Shown here piece after piece: positions 24,977 through 35,833 of a DNA stretch of 64,000 nucleotides. The DNA is taken from contig OENT01000265.1 of NCBI GenBank assembly GCA_900239685.1, positions 82,938 through 146,937 on the forward strand, in the 5' to 3' direction. Source of the DNA: Rotaria macrura (taxonomy: Eukaryota > Rotifera > Eurotatoria > Philodinida > Philodinidae). Under the pieces are notes generated by a model that worked only from the letters and a program-made list of their open reading frames with translations, searched no databases and was not told the DNA's origin. Positions within the stretch are counted from its first letter, which is position 1. Every line of letters begins with the position of its first letter. The translations under genes were made by a program, and so were the position numbers.

Positions 24977-27900
24977 CTATTCGACTAAAGACAATTTATA
25001 TAAATTATGACCTTTTTTCAATAAATATCCATTATCATTAAGTTTTGTTAATAGTTCATCGAATCGATCGATATTAATCTTAATATCCTATCAATGAACA
25101 GACAAAAAAAATATATATATACATTTATAAAAAAATGATTTCATTTATGTACAATAAATGATAACGTACAGTTGCTATTTGTTTAAGTTCGGCTATTGAA
25201 AAAAGAGGACTTTTCTTGTTTTCACTAACACATCGTATTGTATTCATCATTTTCTTAACCTTAATTCAAAACAAAAGTTTCTATCAACGGAAAAGAAACT
25301 ATTCAGATTTGAATACATACTTCAGATGCTCGACTCATTCCTGAGCCATGTTGTAATCGTGAAAAATCAAGTTGACCATTTTCATCCGTATATGTATCGA
25401 TCATACTTGCTCTCATTATTTGTACAACTTCTAGAGCATCTGATGCAGTACATTCTTCACGTAGTTCAAGTTTAGCACGAGCCTTTAAATAGAACATAGA
25501 AAAATAATAAAATTGCTTTTCATCCATTTTTGAGAACATTTTCAAATTTCTATATTTCTATCATACTGATATATTTCTCATAAGTAAGTCTTGCTGAGCC
25601 ATAATAGGTATGAAACAAGTTAATCGTCAGAGACATTCATTAGCAATTATAGAATTATTTGAACACTCTGCAAATAATCAGAAATGCTTTTGGTTTCCTC
25701 TGAAAATAAAAGTAAAACTGGCAGACTATGGATATCCTTGAGATTTAATGAAATTTAAACTGAATTTTAGTAATCAGATATTCGAATGTGTTTTTTTCTT
25801 CGTTCACATTTTTTTTTAGAACATAAACTATTCGTCCTCATGATTGCTACATGAGACTGAATACACAATATTGAGGAGTACGGTAAACTTTCTGACAATC
25901 GCAACATGGAAACGGTCTCGTAGAATTCCTTCAAGTTCATTAATCATATAGAGATTCAATCTTAGACTGTCCTATAATTAGTCGAATGCTTATCATAGTT
26001 GCACAGAGTCTAGTTCTGAGCAAAATATTTATGCACAAAACGTCGAGTATTGAAAATGTTTCGTCATCAATAAGAAAACATTCTTCTACTATACTTCAGT
26101 TAGACGCATTAATGATTCAAGTTGACGTAAAGTAATTGGAGTTGTTCCATTACGTTGATGTGCCATGCGTAAATGAAAATAAAACTTTTTAAGAATATCA
26201 ATAGCTTCAGGTGTAAGACGAGGTTTAACGTATCGACGTGCATAAGCAATATACTATAGACATGTATATGAATGTCGTCTTATTTATATATGTTAATAAA
26301 AATCGTTTTACTTTTTGCAAAAGACTCGGTCCGACTGGTTCGATCGATTCACCCGGTCGAAGACGTAATTCTTCAAGTAATGGTATATCATCATGAAGTG
26401 TTGTTGTTGGTTTCTTTTGACGATGATTTTCAGCAGCTATTGCTTCATTTGTTGTTTGATTTAAACTTACTGTCGTATTATTATGTGATGAACGAATCGA
26501 ACGATTATGTTGAGCAAGAACATGTTCCGATAAACGATAATCAAGTTCATCATCGGCTCGATCAATAAGAATAAAAACAAGATCGAATCGACTTAAAATC
26601 GGTCCTTTCAATCTTAATGTAGCAGAAAAAAGAAGATCTAATTGTAAAAAACAACAACGGAACGACGAACATAAACAAAAATACTACTTTAAATTTTCTG
26701 CTACTGTTTTGCCTTTATTATAATGTCCACCAACTGGATTTGCAGCAGCAATGACACATGTGCGTGCTGGTATACTTGCCATAATACCACCTTTAGCAAT
26801 CGATACACATTGTTGTTCCATTGCTTCGAGTAAAACTTGTTGTTGTGTCACCATTTTATCGAATTCATCAATACAACAACAACCTTGATGCGCCATTACT
26901 AGAGCACCAGCATCTAACATTAATTCTCCATCTTTATCTTTGTGTAATGTTACTGTGAGGCCAGATTGTGTTGAACTTGTACCACAAACGTACACACCTT
27001 TTGTATTTATTTATATGTAATTTCAGTTTAGAATCAAAATAATTTCAATCATGTTTCTTCTAATTAAATAGTTACCTCGTGGTGCAACACTAACACAAGC
27101 ATGAAGCAATTGACTTTTGCCTAGACCTGGATCACCAACGATTAATATATGTGGATCAGAACGAATCGGAATATGAGCCTGAATATGATAATTATATTGG
27201 AAAAAAAATATACTTATGTTCTATTTAACTTACAATACTATCTTCACCACGAACTAATCCACCAAATAAACCCATTAATAACGCTGCTTTTACAAGTTCA
27301 TGTCCATATATAGTAGGACATAGTGAATGAACAAGAAGTCTTTTATTGAAAAGAAAAACACAAAAATAAGTGAATGTTGAAGATTCATCAAAGATTTTCA
27401 CGTCTCTCCGATAGATATCAAAGTTTATCTCATCAATTCAGATAAAAATAGTTTCACTTGTCCATACTTATTACTATAGCAAGCATTCTGATCAATCTTA
27501 TTATAGTTAGATTTCATAGAACCACAAGATATAGTATTAATTCAGTTCACATTCTATTTCTTATATATTAGTCATCGACGTATATAGATACCAGCAATGT
27601 GATTGCGTTTGAATAAGTCACTACTAGTAACTCGTAACTCAAGTCACCTTTCAATAGTAGGACAAGTAATGCGACGAAAAAAAAATTAATATTACATTTT
27701 TATTCTTATATGAATCGATATTTTTCTTTTTCTATGTTCACATTGATTCACTTTTGAATTCCATGTCGTGTTTATTTTTGAAGAAGCAGGCTTTCAATAC
27801 ACGCTGTTTCTATCAACGTTATTACTGATTTCATATACAACGGATAAAGATTCATACAGTATACGGGAAAAAACAATTTACTATCAACTATCAGCAATAT

Positions 27901-30234
27901 TGTGAATGATTGTCAGTCATGATACAAAATTCATAGGAATATCTATGACCCGTCAACTATTGTACAGGTGGATCAGTATCATCTAATTAAGAAATTAATC
28001 TCTATTTACTTTAAAACATTCTTTTGTTGTTGAATCTGTTGAATACCATATAGATCAAATAAAGAAAAGTCCATCGTGTTCATTAAACTATTACCAGCTA
28101 ATGCTCCATCAGAAGTATTCAATCGTTGGTTAACCACTGAATTAACATCGATATAAACTTGAAGTAATGATTGGTCAGATACTTTACGTAGACCACCTTA
28201 AAAACAAAAATGTAGCACATTCGACTTCAGCAAGTCAATACATGATGAACGTTTGCTTTTCATACTATTTTCATCAACCATTAACTTGACAACGCCAGAA
28301 ACAACGACGGCATCACCTGGAATAGCACTATTGACAAGGCCATTTGTTAATTCACATTCAATTGTTTGTGGAATACGGCCAGGTGCTCGAGATGTTTCTG
28401 AAGCAACTTCTTGCAAACTAAAACAAAATTTTTCATCAACTAATTATTGTAAGCAAATAAATAATACCGAATTGTTTGCCAATCAATAATAGTTGTTAAT
28501 GGATGTGAACGTTGTTGAACGAACGATCGTCCAACACAGCCAGGCGTTGGACAATGTTCTGGTTCTGTGTGTTTACCATTTTCACATGTAACACCAAATG
28601 TATGCCGGCATGTTGAACATTCGTATGCAAGACGAATAACCAAACACTGTGAATTACTTACACGTACAACAACACCACGAATCGATACGAATTTACCTAA
28701 ATAGTTTTCGAATTGTGAGTTTTATGCACTAAAACATAAACAAGAACAAAACCATAAGCTTGAGCTTTAACATCTTTTAATCGTATCATCGGTGTAAAAT
28801 TGACTAGACGAGCATGTATGATCGGAAGATCGATCAATGGCACTGTTGGATGTTGACACTCGCTAGCTGCTAGTCTATCTGTTTCTTCTTGTTCATCAAT
28901 AATACACTGAAATAAAATGAAATTTATTCGTTGTATTACTTAAAAATAATTAGATACTTTACTTGATGCATAGCTAAACCGATCACTCTCATTGTTGTTT
29001 CATTTTGATCAGAAAAAAATAAACTCCATGTTTGTTTTTTATCTTGGAAAGCTATTTAAACATTTCCTGTTTATTGAAAAGAGTTCTATTTCATGTTTTC
29101 GTTACCTGGATCTTCGAGTACTTCGTGATAGTTGATTGTAAATGATTGCTTTTGTTCAATATCGGACTTAATAAATAGATAAATATGTTCGAATAATTTT
29201 AATTGAACTGATTCATTTTTTGAGATAGAGAAAAAACGATTAGAAATTTCAATATTTCAAAAGTATTAAAATCGTGACAATAATCCTAATCTTTTTGTTT
29301 GATTTTATTCTTCATATCACATAGAGAACAAAAGCTGAAGTCATGTGAAGTCTATACGACTTGGACTGTCAACTTTCTAATAGAGATTCATACTAACATT
29401 TGTATGAAGAAAATTCAAATCTCAATCGATCATGACTTCGTTGCAAATTAAGTGTCAGTTTAATTTTTCAATGCCATTTTTTTCACAGACACGCAACGAT
29501 ATTAATATCAAAATACAAGCTCATATTGGTAACATGTAGTCATCTCAGTCGTATGGAAAATGCAATCCATCATATGACTTGAATAATTATCAACATGTGA
29601 TGTTCTTCGTGTGTTACAATGTGTATTTTTATCTTCATCAGAAAAATACTAACTGAAAAATGTATTCAGATAATTTAATGAGTTCTATGAGATTACGATA
29701 GATGAAAATTTTGTAATTAAAACTTTCGATAAGAGACATACTTACATAGTCATATAAATGTTTCATACGTTTGAAATAATCTTCAAATAATTGACAAACT
29801 GATAAATAACTTGGATCAGATTCTTTATCTAGTAAAACAAAAACCAAGCTATCGTGTTTCATGAACTTCTATCAGACAAAAAAACAACCTGTATCAGGAA
29901 AATAAATTGACCAACCACGATAACGTGCTGGTTGTTCAGTAACATCAATATAAGTAGCTAAATAGAATAAAGAAAGTTTCGCTCTTTCTTTTGTTTCTGA
30001 ATTCTTTCGTATCCTCCCTCGTAGTTACTTACTGATAGGTGTTTGAACAACTTTAACTGGACTGGAACGTCTTATATGAGAATTATTTTGATTCGATTCT
30101 ACATCATTTGTTTTCGATGAATTTTCGTTCGTCTTTTGTTTCTTTTTCCAAAATCGATTTTTAAATTTATTATATGGATTATATCCTTTCTTTTTTTGAC
30201 CATTTTGTTGTGGCTTTTTCTGTCCTGGAGCCAT
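24977..30234 (-). CDS. MCM8: DNA helicase MCM8
   Basis: Seventeen exons, 863 aa (human 840): 30234..30033, 29957..29889, 29828..29746, 29166..29106, 29051..28963, 28906..28753, 28696..28468, 28417..28242, 28196..28010, 27339..27234, 27178..27076, 26997..26688, 26612..26312, 26253..26095, 25482..25321, 25259..25170 and 25087..24977. MCM8 pairs with MCM9 in a helicase for homologous recombination, interstrand crosslink repair and meiotic double-strand break repair. Seen: basic N-terminus; MCM OB domain with zinc-finger cysteines C246, C249, C268 and C273; Walker A GDPGLGKS at 467-474; Walker B CIDEF near 528-532; arginine finger LSRFDL; lid region; C-terminal winged-helix segment ending [11 protein letters not shown]. 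Every exon keeps frame and the total is an exact codon multiple, so the gene looks intact. Donor of the exon ending at 28753 is GTTTTG, a weak site. It shares a ~230-bp divergent promoter region with the next gene. Confidence 0.95.
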
Positions 30235-30464
30235 GAAGACAAATAAAAGAACGAATCTAAACGAAAGAAAATTACTATAGACATCATGATTCCAACGTTT
30301 TCCATACGTAGCTAATACAGAATAAGAAGAAAAAGATACACATAGACATATAGAGATGATGTTATTTTCGACCGTTAGAGCGCTAAATATGAATTATCGT
30401 GTCTTTATATTTTTCTGTATTTTAAAATTATAAAATAGATCAAATTTTTCCGTTTTTTTTTCGA
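30235..30464. promoter_or_regulatory. Divergent promoter region, MCM8 / unknown gene
   Basis: Only 230 bp separates the ATG of MCM8 (minus) from the ATG of the plus-strand gene at 30465, so both 5' UTRs and core promoters must lie here. I see no clear TATA box. A shared bidirectional promoter is inferred from spacing. Confidence 0.45.
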
Positions 30465-31711
30465 ATGAACTATTTCAACGAGAATAAAAATAATTCTTAT
30501 GTATTTACATCCAAAAATTCTTTAACAAATCCAAAACCGTGTACATCATGTTGTCCATATGATGCTAAAAATTGGCTTCATCCAAAATTTAATTATCTTT
30601 CACCTAATGAAAATGACACTAAAGAAAATCAATTAATCAATAATAGAGATAATACATGTTGTTTGAATAAACTCCAAGTTGATTGTCGTGTTGAATGTTA
30701 CAGAAAGAAAAAAAAACCTAGCACAAGCATAAAACACAACCAATACGATTCGATAAATTCCTATCAAAGTTTAAAACGAAATACTTCATCTTTTAATCAA
30801 CTCAGTTCGAATCCGAAACGAAAAAAATTCGATTCAATTACAAATACAAACAGTCCCTACATTCGTAATTTCGACAATGATACACGATCAGCAACATCCT
30901 CGTCATCATCATCTATGTCATTACTGACCATCAAAAGTGAAAGTGAAATAACTCAACGTACATTTTCTTTGCAAGGATTAGAAAAAAATTATAAGCATAG
31001 CAATAAATCTGCAAGTACAACTTTTGAAATAATACATATATACATACAAAAAAATATACAGAGGTGTCGCGAAGCGGCCGATATTGAAGTGGAGGGTCGG
31101 TCAAGGTTTGGAGCGATTGATAGGCTTGAAAACCGAAAATTCGAATGAACTCGGTTGGAGGTAAACGAAAATTTTTCATAACTGGAAACACGTCACTCCC
31201 CCTTCGGCTCCATCGTAATATCCTTGTATACATCTATCTATATATATTGTTTTTTATTCAATTGGTACTAATACTTCTTTTGCTTCTTCGATTAGACGTA
31301 GAACAACATCATAATAGAAGCCAATCAAACATAGATGTCAATCAAAAAATTCAAAATTTGAAAACTTCCATCGATAACTTGACCGAATTAATTGTTCACC
31401 AGAATAATACTCCATGTCAAACATCTTCACAATCGAATCAATCTATTTCGTTTCTTGACAGAATTCGTTGGTTTTTCAGTCTATTCAAATCTTCATCGAA
31501 ATCAACAAAAGATCTCATCAATGAAGAATGCTGTCGAATCCTTGAATGTAATCATTTAACAAAACAAAAACTTCTCAGTATCTATCAGTTATTTGATAGA
31601 AATGAAACAATATTTCTCAATTGGTTACGAACAATCATGCCCGATTACTTTCTTCCATTATTACTTGACTATGTTAAATATTTTGACTCGATATCAACTG
31701 ATAACAAATAG
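30465..31711 (+). CDS. Unknown protein, Cys/Ser/Asn-rich, two exons
   Basis: Exon 1 runs 30465..31014 and exon 2 31296..31711, which gives 321 aa. The join (donor after GCA A, acceptor ATTAG) keeps frame and removes a 281-nt intron containing a GC-rich island. The N-terminal part has a cysteine cluster (CTSCCPYDAKNW), a further CCLN...CRVEC group, a basic patch (KRKKF), and a Ser run. Exon 2 starts with a helical or coiled-coil stretch (VNQKIQNLKTSIDNLTELIV) and ends in a hydrophobic, probably globular segment (IFLNWLRTIMPDYFLPLLL). I recognise no family. An alternative reading without splicing would put a strongly hydrophobic segment in front of exon 2. I judge that to be the intron's pyrimidine tract. 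It is divergent from MCM8. Confidence 0.5.
31061..31212. other. GC-rich island inside predicted intron
   Basis: About 150 bp clearly richer in G and C than its surroundings, between A/T-only flanks. It holds imperfect inverted repeats: GATATT.GAAGTGGAG near 31080 against the complement of CTCCATCGTAATATC near 31208, and AACCGA near 31131 against TCGGTT near 31152. It could be an inserted mobile-element fragment or a structured RNA. A minus-strand reading is also open across it. Confidence 0.5.
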
Positions 31712-32407
31712 TACATATTGCAGTTCTGTGTTATTTTTTTTTCACAGGAATATACAAACTTCTTTTTTTTTTACTTTGTTTATATCGTTTCTTATCTGAG
31801 GATAAACCATTATCACTTGAGATTGCTGTTTTTCTAATGTTTAGGGTTGTTTCAGTGAAAAATTACAAAACTAGTTATCATCATTTTATTTTAAATTTTG
31901 AATATTGATCGAAGCAAACTTTTAGTTGTTCGAGTAGGATGGGACACTCAAAATATCAATACATGAAATGAAAGTTCATTCGTTAGTTGCTTTTGTTTGT
32001 ACCTAAACACGTCCGTCCGTTAGCTCGCATCGTTATTTCTCTCAACTCAATTTAGAAGAACGCAAGAAGAAAAATGCTAGAAGAAAAATCATATTATTCT
32101 TGTTCGTTTGTCTGTGTGTTTCTTTCTCTTTTCTGCTTCTTTTTTTTCTCTCGATTTCTTTTTTTTTCTCTATTTCTTTCATTCTGCTGGTTATACGTGT
32201 GTCTATCGTCATCGTCGTCGTTGTCGTTTATCCTCCACATTTAGTCGACGTATCCGTGCCTCTCCACTGGTGTCGCCATTCATTCCCCCATCGTTGCATA
32301 TTTCCCTTGCGCCGCCGCTTCTGCATCACCGACGGAGCACGCCAGTGTCCACTGCTAGTTCTAATTTACTATTCGTTGTTGTAACGAAGTAGCAACAACG
32401 AGGTGGG
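31712..32407. other. Intergenic / 5' UTR of THAP gene
   Basis: Very pyrimidine-rich from 32095 to 32235 on the plus strand, probably the promoter and 5' UTR of the THAP/zinc-finger gene. Open frames here (32100-32392) are low-complexity Phe/Ser/Leu products of that tract and are not supported. An in-frame TAG stands just upstream of the inferred start. Confidence 0.5.
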
Positions 32408-35400
32408 ATGTAAGTCGAAATGGTCGCCGTCTTTAGTTACCATAAAATTTTCATATAAACAAATATTTTCATTATCATCATAGGGCACATTTAAATAATA
32501 ATGAACCGTTATGTATTGTACAAGGATGTCCAAATGGTATACAGACGAATCCATGTATACAATATTTTGCTGTACCAGTGCATGTCGCAAGTATTGCTGC
32601 AGCATGGTATAAAAATACTATGCGAACAGATCTAACACCGTCGCATACACATCGCATATGTGAACAACATTTTGAAGAACCATGCTTTGATTACGTTGGA
32701 AATAATACAAAAGTACTGAAGCTAAAATCACTACCAACATTGTTTGATTTAGAAGTTTTCTATAAAATGATTGCATATCAAGATAAACTACAAGAATCAA
32801 ATAAAACAATAAAAAAAACTAACATTACATTTCATACAAGTAATCCGGATTTAGATGGACGAACATTAGAACCAATATTAAAAATGAATCTCGAAAGTGG
32901 TCATGTTAAAACACGTCTAGCACCAACAGCATCTTTAAGTAATGTTCAGCAAGAACACAATGATAATAAAAACCAATCATCATTCATTGTTAATAAACCA
33001 TCATTGAATCATCATGATAATGTAAGATAAAAAGAAGTTCTATTTTCTTTAAAAAGTTGACGTCAAATTGAGATTTCCATTACTTAAATGTTTAGTATAC
33101 TTTGTGTTTGTATGAATTTTGTAGTTTGAAAATAAAGCATCGAACCGTTGTCATGTTGAAGGTTGTGCACATAATTATGTTGCACGTCGGCATCGTGTAC
33201 AATTATATAAAATACCACGTGATCCAACTGTAGCTCGTAAGTGGCTTGATGTGTGTGGTTATGAAAATATACAAATATCATCGTCAACTTCAACATTTAA
33301 AATTTGTCGTGAACATTTTACACAAAATGACTTTGAAGGACCAACAACATTACGTCTTGATGCTGTACCATCGCTGTTTACAACATACTCACGTTCCCTC
33401 ATGGATAAACTAAATTCCAATGATTCGAATTCATCAGCCAAACGGTTTCGATCTGATATGGCAAGTATACGTGCCAAACAAACAACACCAGTTAACAATA
33501 GTAGCAATAATATGAATATGAATACGAATAATAATAAACGAATGCAAATACCATATCGAAATAATAATAATAATAATAATAATAATAAACAATATCAACA
33601 TCACGAACAACAAAATCTGTCGCCGTCACCCATACGAGAAAGTTCTGATGATAATATCAAACAATCGTTAAATGAATCAAAAGTATCCATCGACATGGAG
33701 TTAAATATGAATTGTTTAGAAGAACAATTGTCTGATGCTCAATTAGCACACTGTCCTGTTAAGGTAAATATTGTTTTTACTTTTACTCTAAGCAAGTAGA
33801 CTCTATCTCTAGCATTGATTTGAGATGTGCACAGTGAATATTTAAGTTTTATTTCTCTTCCTACATCTTATGCAACACGTGAGTTGATGAATGAGCAAGA
33901 TTTTCATCTAGTCTAAGTTATTCTCAAGAAAAACAAAAGATGAGATTATGCAACTAACGAGTTGTCGAGCTGTGTTTTATTGAATGTACACTTGGATCTA
34001 AGTAAGATTCTATATATTAGGCCCTCGATCGAACAGATACAACTAATGGTATAACACCAAAACCACGTAATCCTGTTGGTCGTCCTCGCATTCATCCTCG
34101 TGAACCATCAACAACGGCTACAACAACAACAGCAACAACGCCTTCAACAAATAATTCAACGACGCGTCGTACCAATTATCGTACGAATTATGTTGATGAT
34201 GATTCCAATGATGTCGATGAATATGAGGAATGGAATCTTGAGGAATTCGATCATGATGATACGGTACGTGATCGTGATTGGCTTAATCGTCAACAGGATG
34301 ATCGATTACCATGGTCAAAACGAAATAATTCCACAATGAATAATTATTCATCAAACTATCAACGTAGTAATAATAATAATACAAACTCTTATCGAAGTAA
34401 TATTCGACAACCAGTATCATTTCAACAACAGCAGCAGCAGCATCCACAACAACCACGTCAAACAAATAGCAATCAACAGCGACAAGCTCGTGGACAATTT
34501 TATCAAACACAATTCGTTAAACCAGAACCAACACGTAAAGCAACTATACCATTTCTTCAACCAGCTTTCGCACCTAATGCTTCAACACAATATCCACGTG
34601 ATCAACCGTTGCCTCGTCTTAAACCTGGCACAGTTAGAACGCGAGGTAAATTCTTCTATTCATTAGTTCAATTTTCAACAGTAAAAATGACAAATTATCC
34701 TTTTCTATATTCTAGAGGAAGGTCTTGAGGTCGAACTTGGTATGTACTAATATTCTTCATTAAATGTTACATAATAATTTCTTTCTTTTGTTCTTGTAAT
34801 ATTTTTTAGAACACACATATAAACGAGCTCTCTCAAAATACTATGGTCAAAAACCCGGTCGAAATTTACCACTATCCGATTATGGTGATTTTCGTAGTCA
34901 AGTAAATAAAACAATTTAAATTAAAACACAATTTTCTTAAATACAACACGGTACACTAATTGTTTTAGTGTCCCATGTGTGAAAATCTTCTATTTGATAA
35001 TAATATTCAATTGATTACACATCTGTGTCAACATTTTGATCAACAACAACAACAAAATGCTCATGAGCAACCATTTCAGCCAAATACAAATTCACCATTT
35101 GAACAGATCAATACGAAATGTTCACATTGTCAATCCGAATTTTCCAATCCATATTTTCTTGCTATACATATTGATGATAAACACATGCTTGAAATGAATG
35201 AATATCGTTGTCGTATATGTGAACAACGTCATACATCACTATTAGAATTAATAGCACATTTAAATTTATGTCATTGTGGTTTAGAAATGCCATATTATTG
35301 TGAAGTATGTTCATTTCGTACATCAATGCATGCCGATATGATTTATCATATTGATGAAGTACATAAAAGTACGCGATATTTTTTTTGCCCATATTGTTTT

Positions 35401-35833
35401 ATTGCTATTGAATTACCATTCATACCAAATTCATCAACGATACTTAATGGAACATTGGCACATAAACATTTACTATTACATTTTAATAAAGTGGATCAAG
35501 GACGTACGATACAATCTAAATTTAAACATTGTAGAAAATGTATTTTGCATGTTGGATCAATGAAAGATCATTTACAACGTGATCATTTAAATATAGTCGA
35601 TGGAATCAAAGCAACATATTATGATGATGATGAAAATCGTGAGTCATTTTTCATTTTTATTTCGAATGAATGTGAGGAAAAAATCGAAATCATGATTTTT
35701 TGTTTTCATCTTTGCAGTAGAAAAACAAAGTGATGAAGGTGAACAATATGATGATTCAATGATGGATACGTCTTCATTACAAATCGATAAATCGTCAACA
35801 GCAAGATATGTGACACCGGCAAAGAGTGGATAA
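32408..35833 (+). CDS. Tandem-THAP protein with POGZ/ZNF280-like zinc fingers
   Basis: Coding exons: 32408-32409, 32484-33021, 33125-33763, 34021-34645, 34716-34739 (24 nt), 34810-34901, 34969-35638 and 35718-35833, giving 901 aa. Two THAP zinc-binding DNA-binding domains lie at residues ~11-88 (CIVQGC, W42, CEQHF, LPTLF box) and ~189-265 (CHVEGC, W220, CREHF, AVPSLF box). An AT-hook-like GRPRIHP follows, then Asn-, Gln-, Thr- and Asp/Glu-rich linkers. From residue ~641 comes an array of about six C2H2-type fingers. CRICEQ, CEVCSFRTSMHADM and FFCPYCF resemble the finger block of the POGZ/ZNF280 family. A chromatin-bound transcription regulator is the likely role. The ATG appears to be split by the 74-nt intron 1 (AT before, G after), with an in-frame stop upstream. 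A paralogue lacking THAP lies at 38182-40724. Confidence 0.75.

Noticed and set aside
31125-31160. TTCGAAT words resembling a tRNA B box
   Set aside because: No matching A box, acceptor stem or anticodon arm at proper spacing. I found no tRNA gene in the window.
31145-31295. N-terminal hydrophobic extension of exon 2 of the unknown gene at 30465
   Set aside because: The Ile/Leu-rich segment coincides with a pyrimidine tract ending in ATTAG. Splicing at 31296 joins exon 1 in frame, so this is more likely intron than a membrane helix.
32100-32392. Two plus-strand open frames before the THAP gene
   Set aside because: Products of a pyrimidine-rich tract (Phe/Ser/Leu runs), more likely promoter or 5' UTR.
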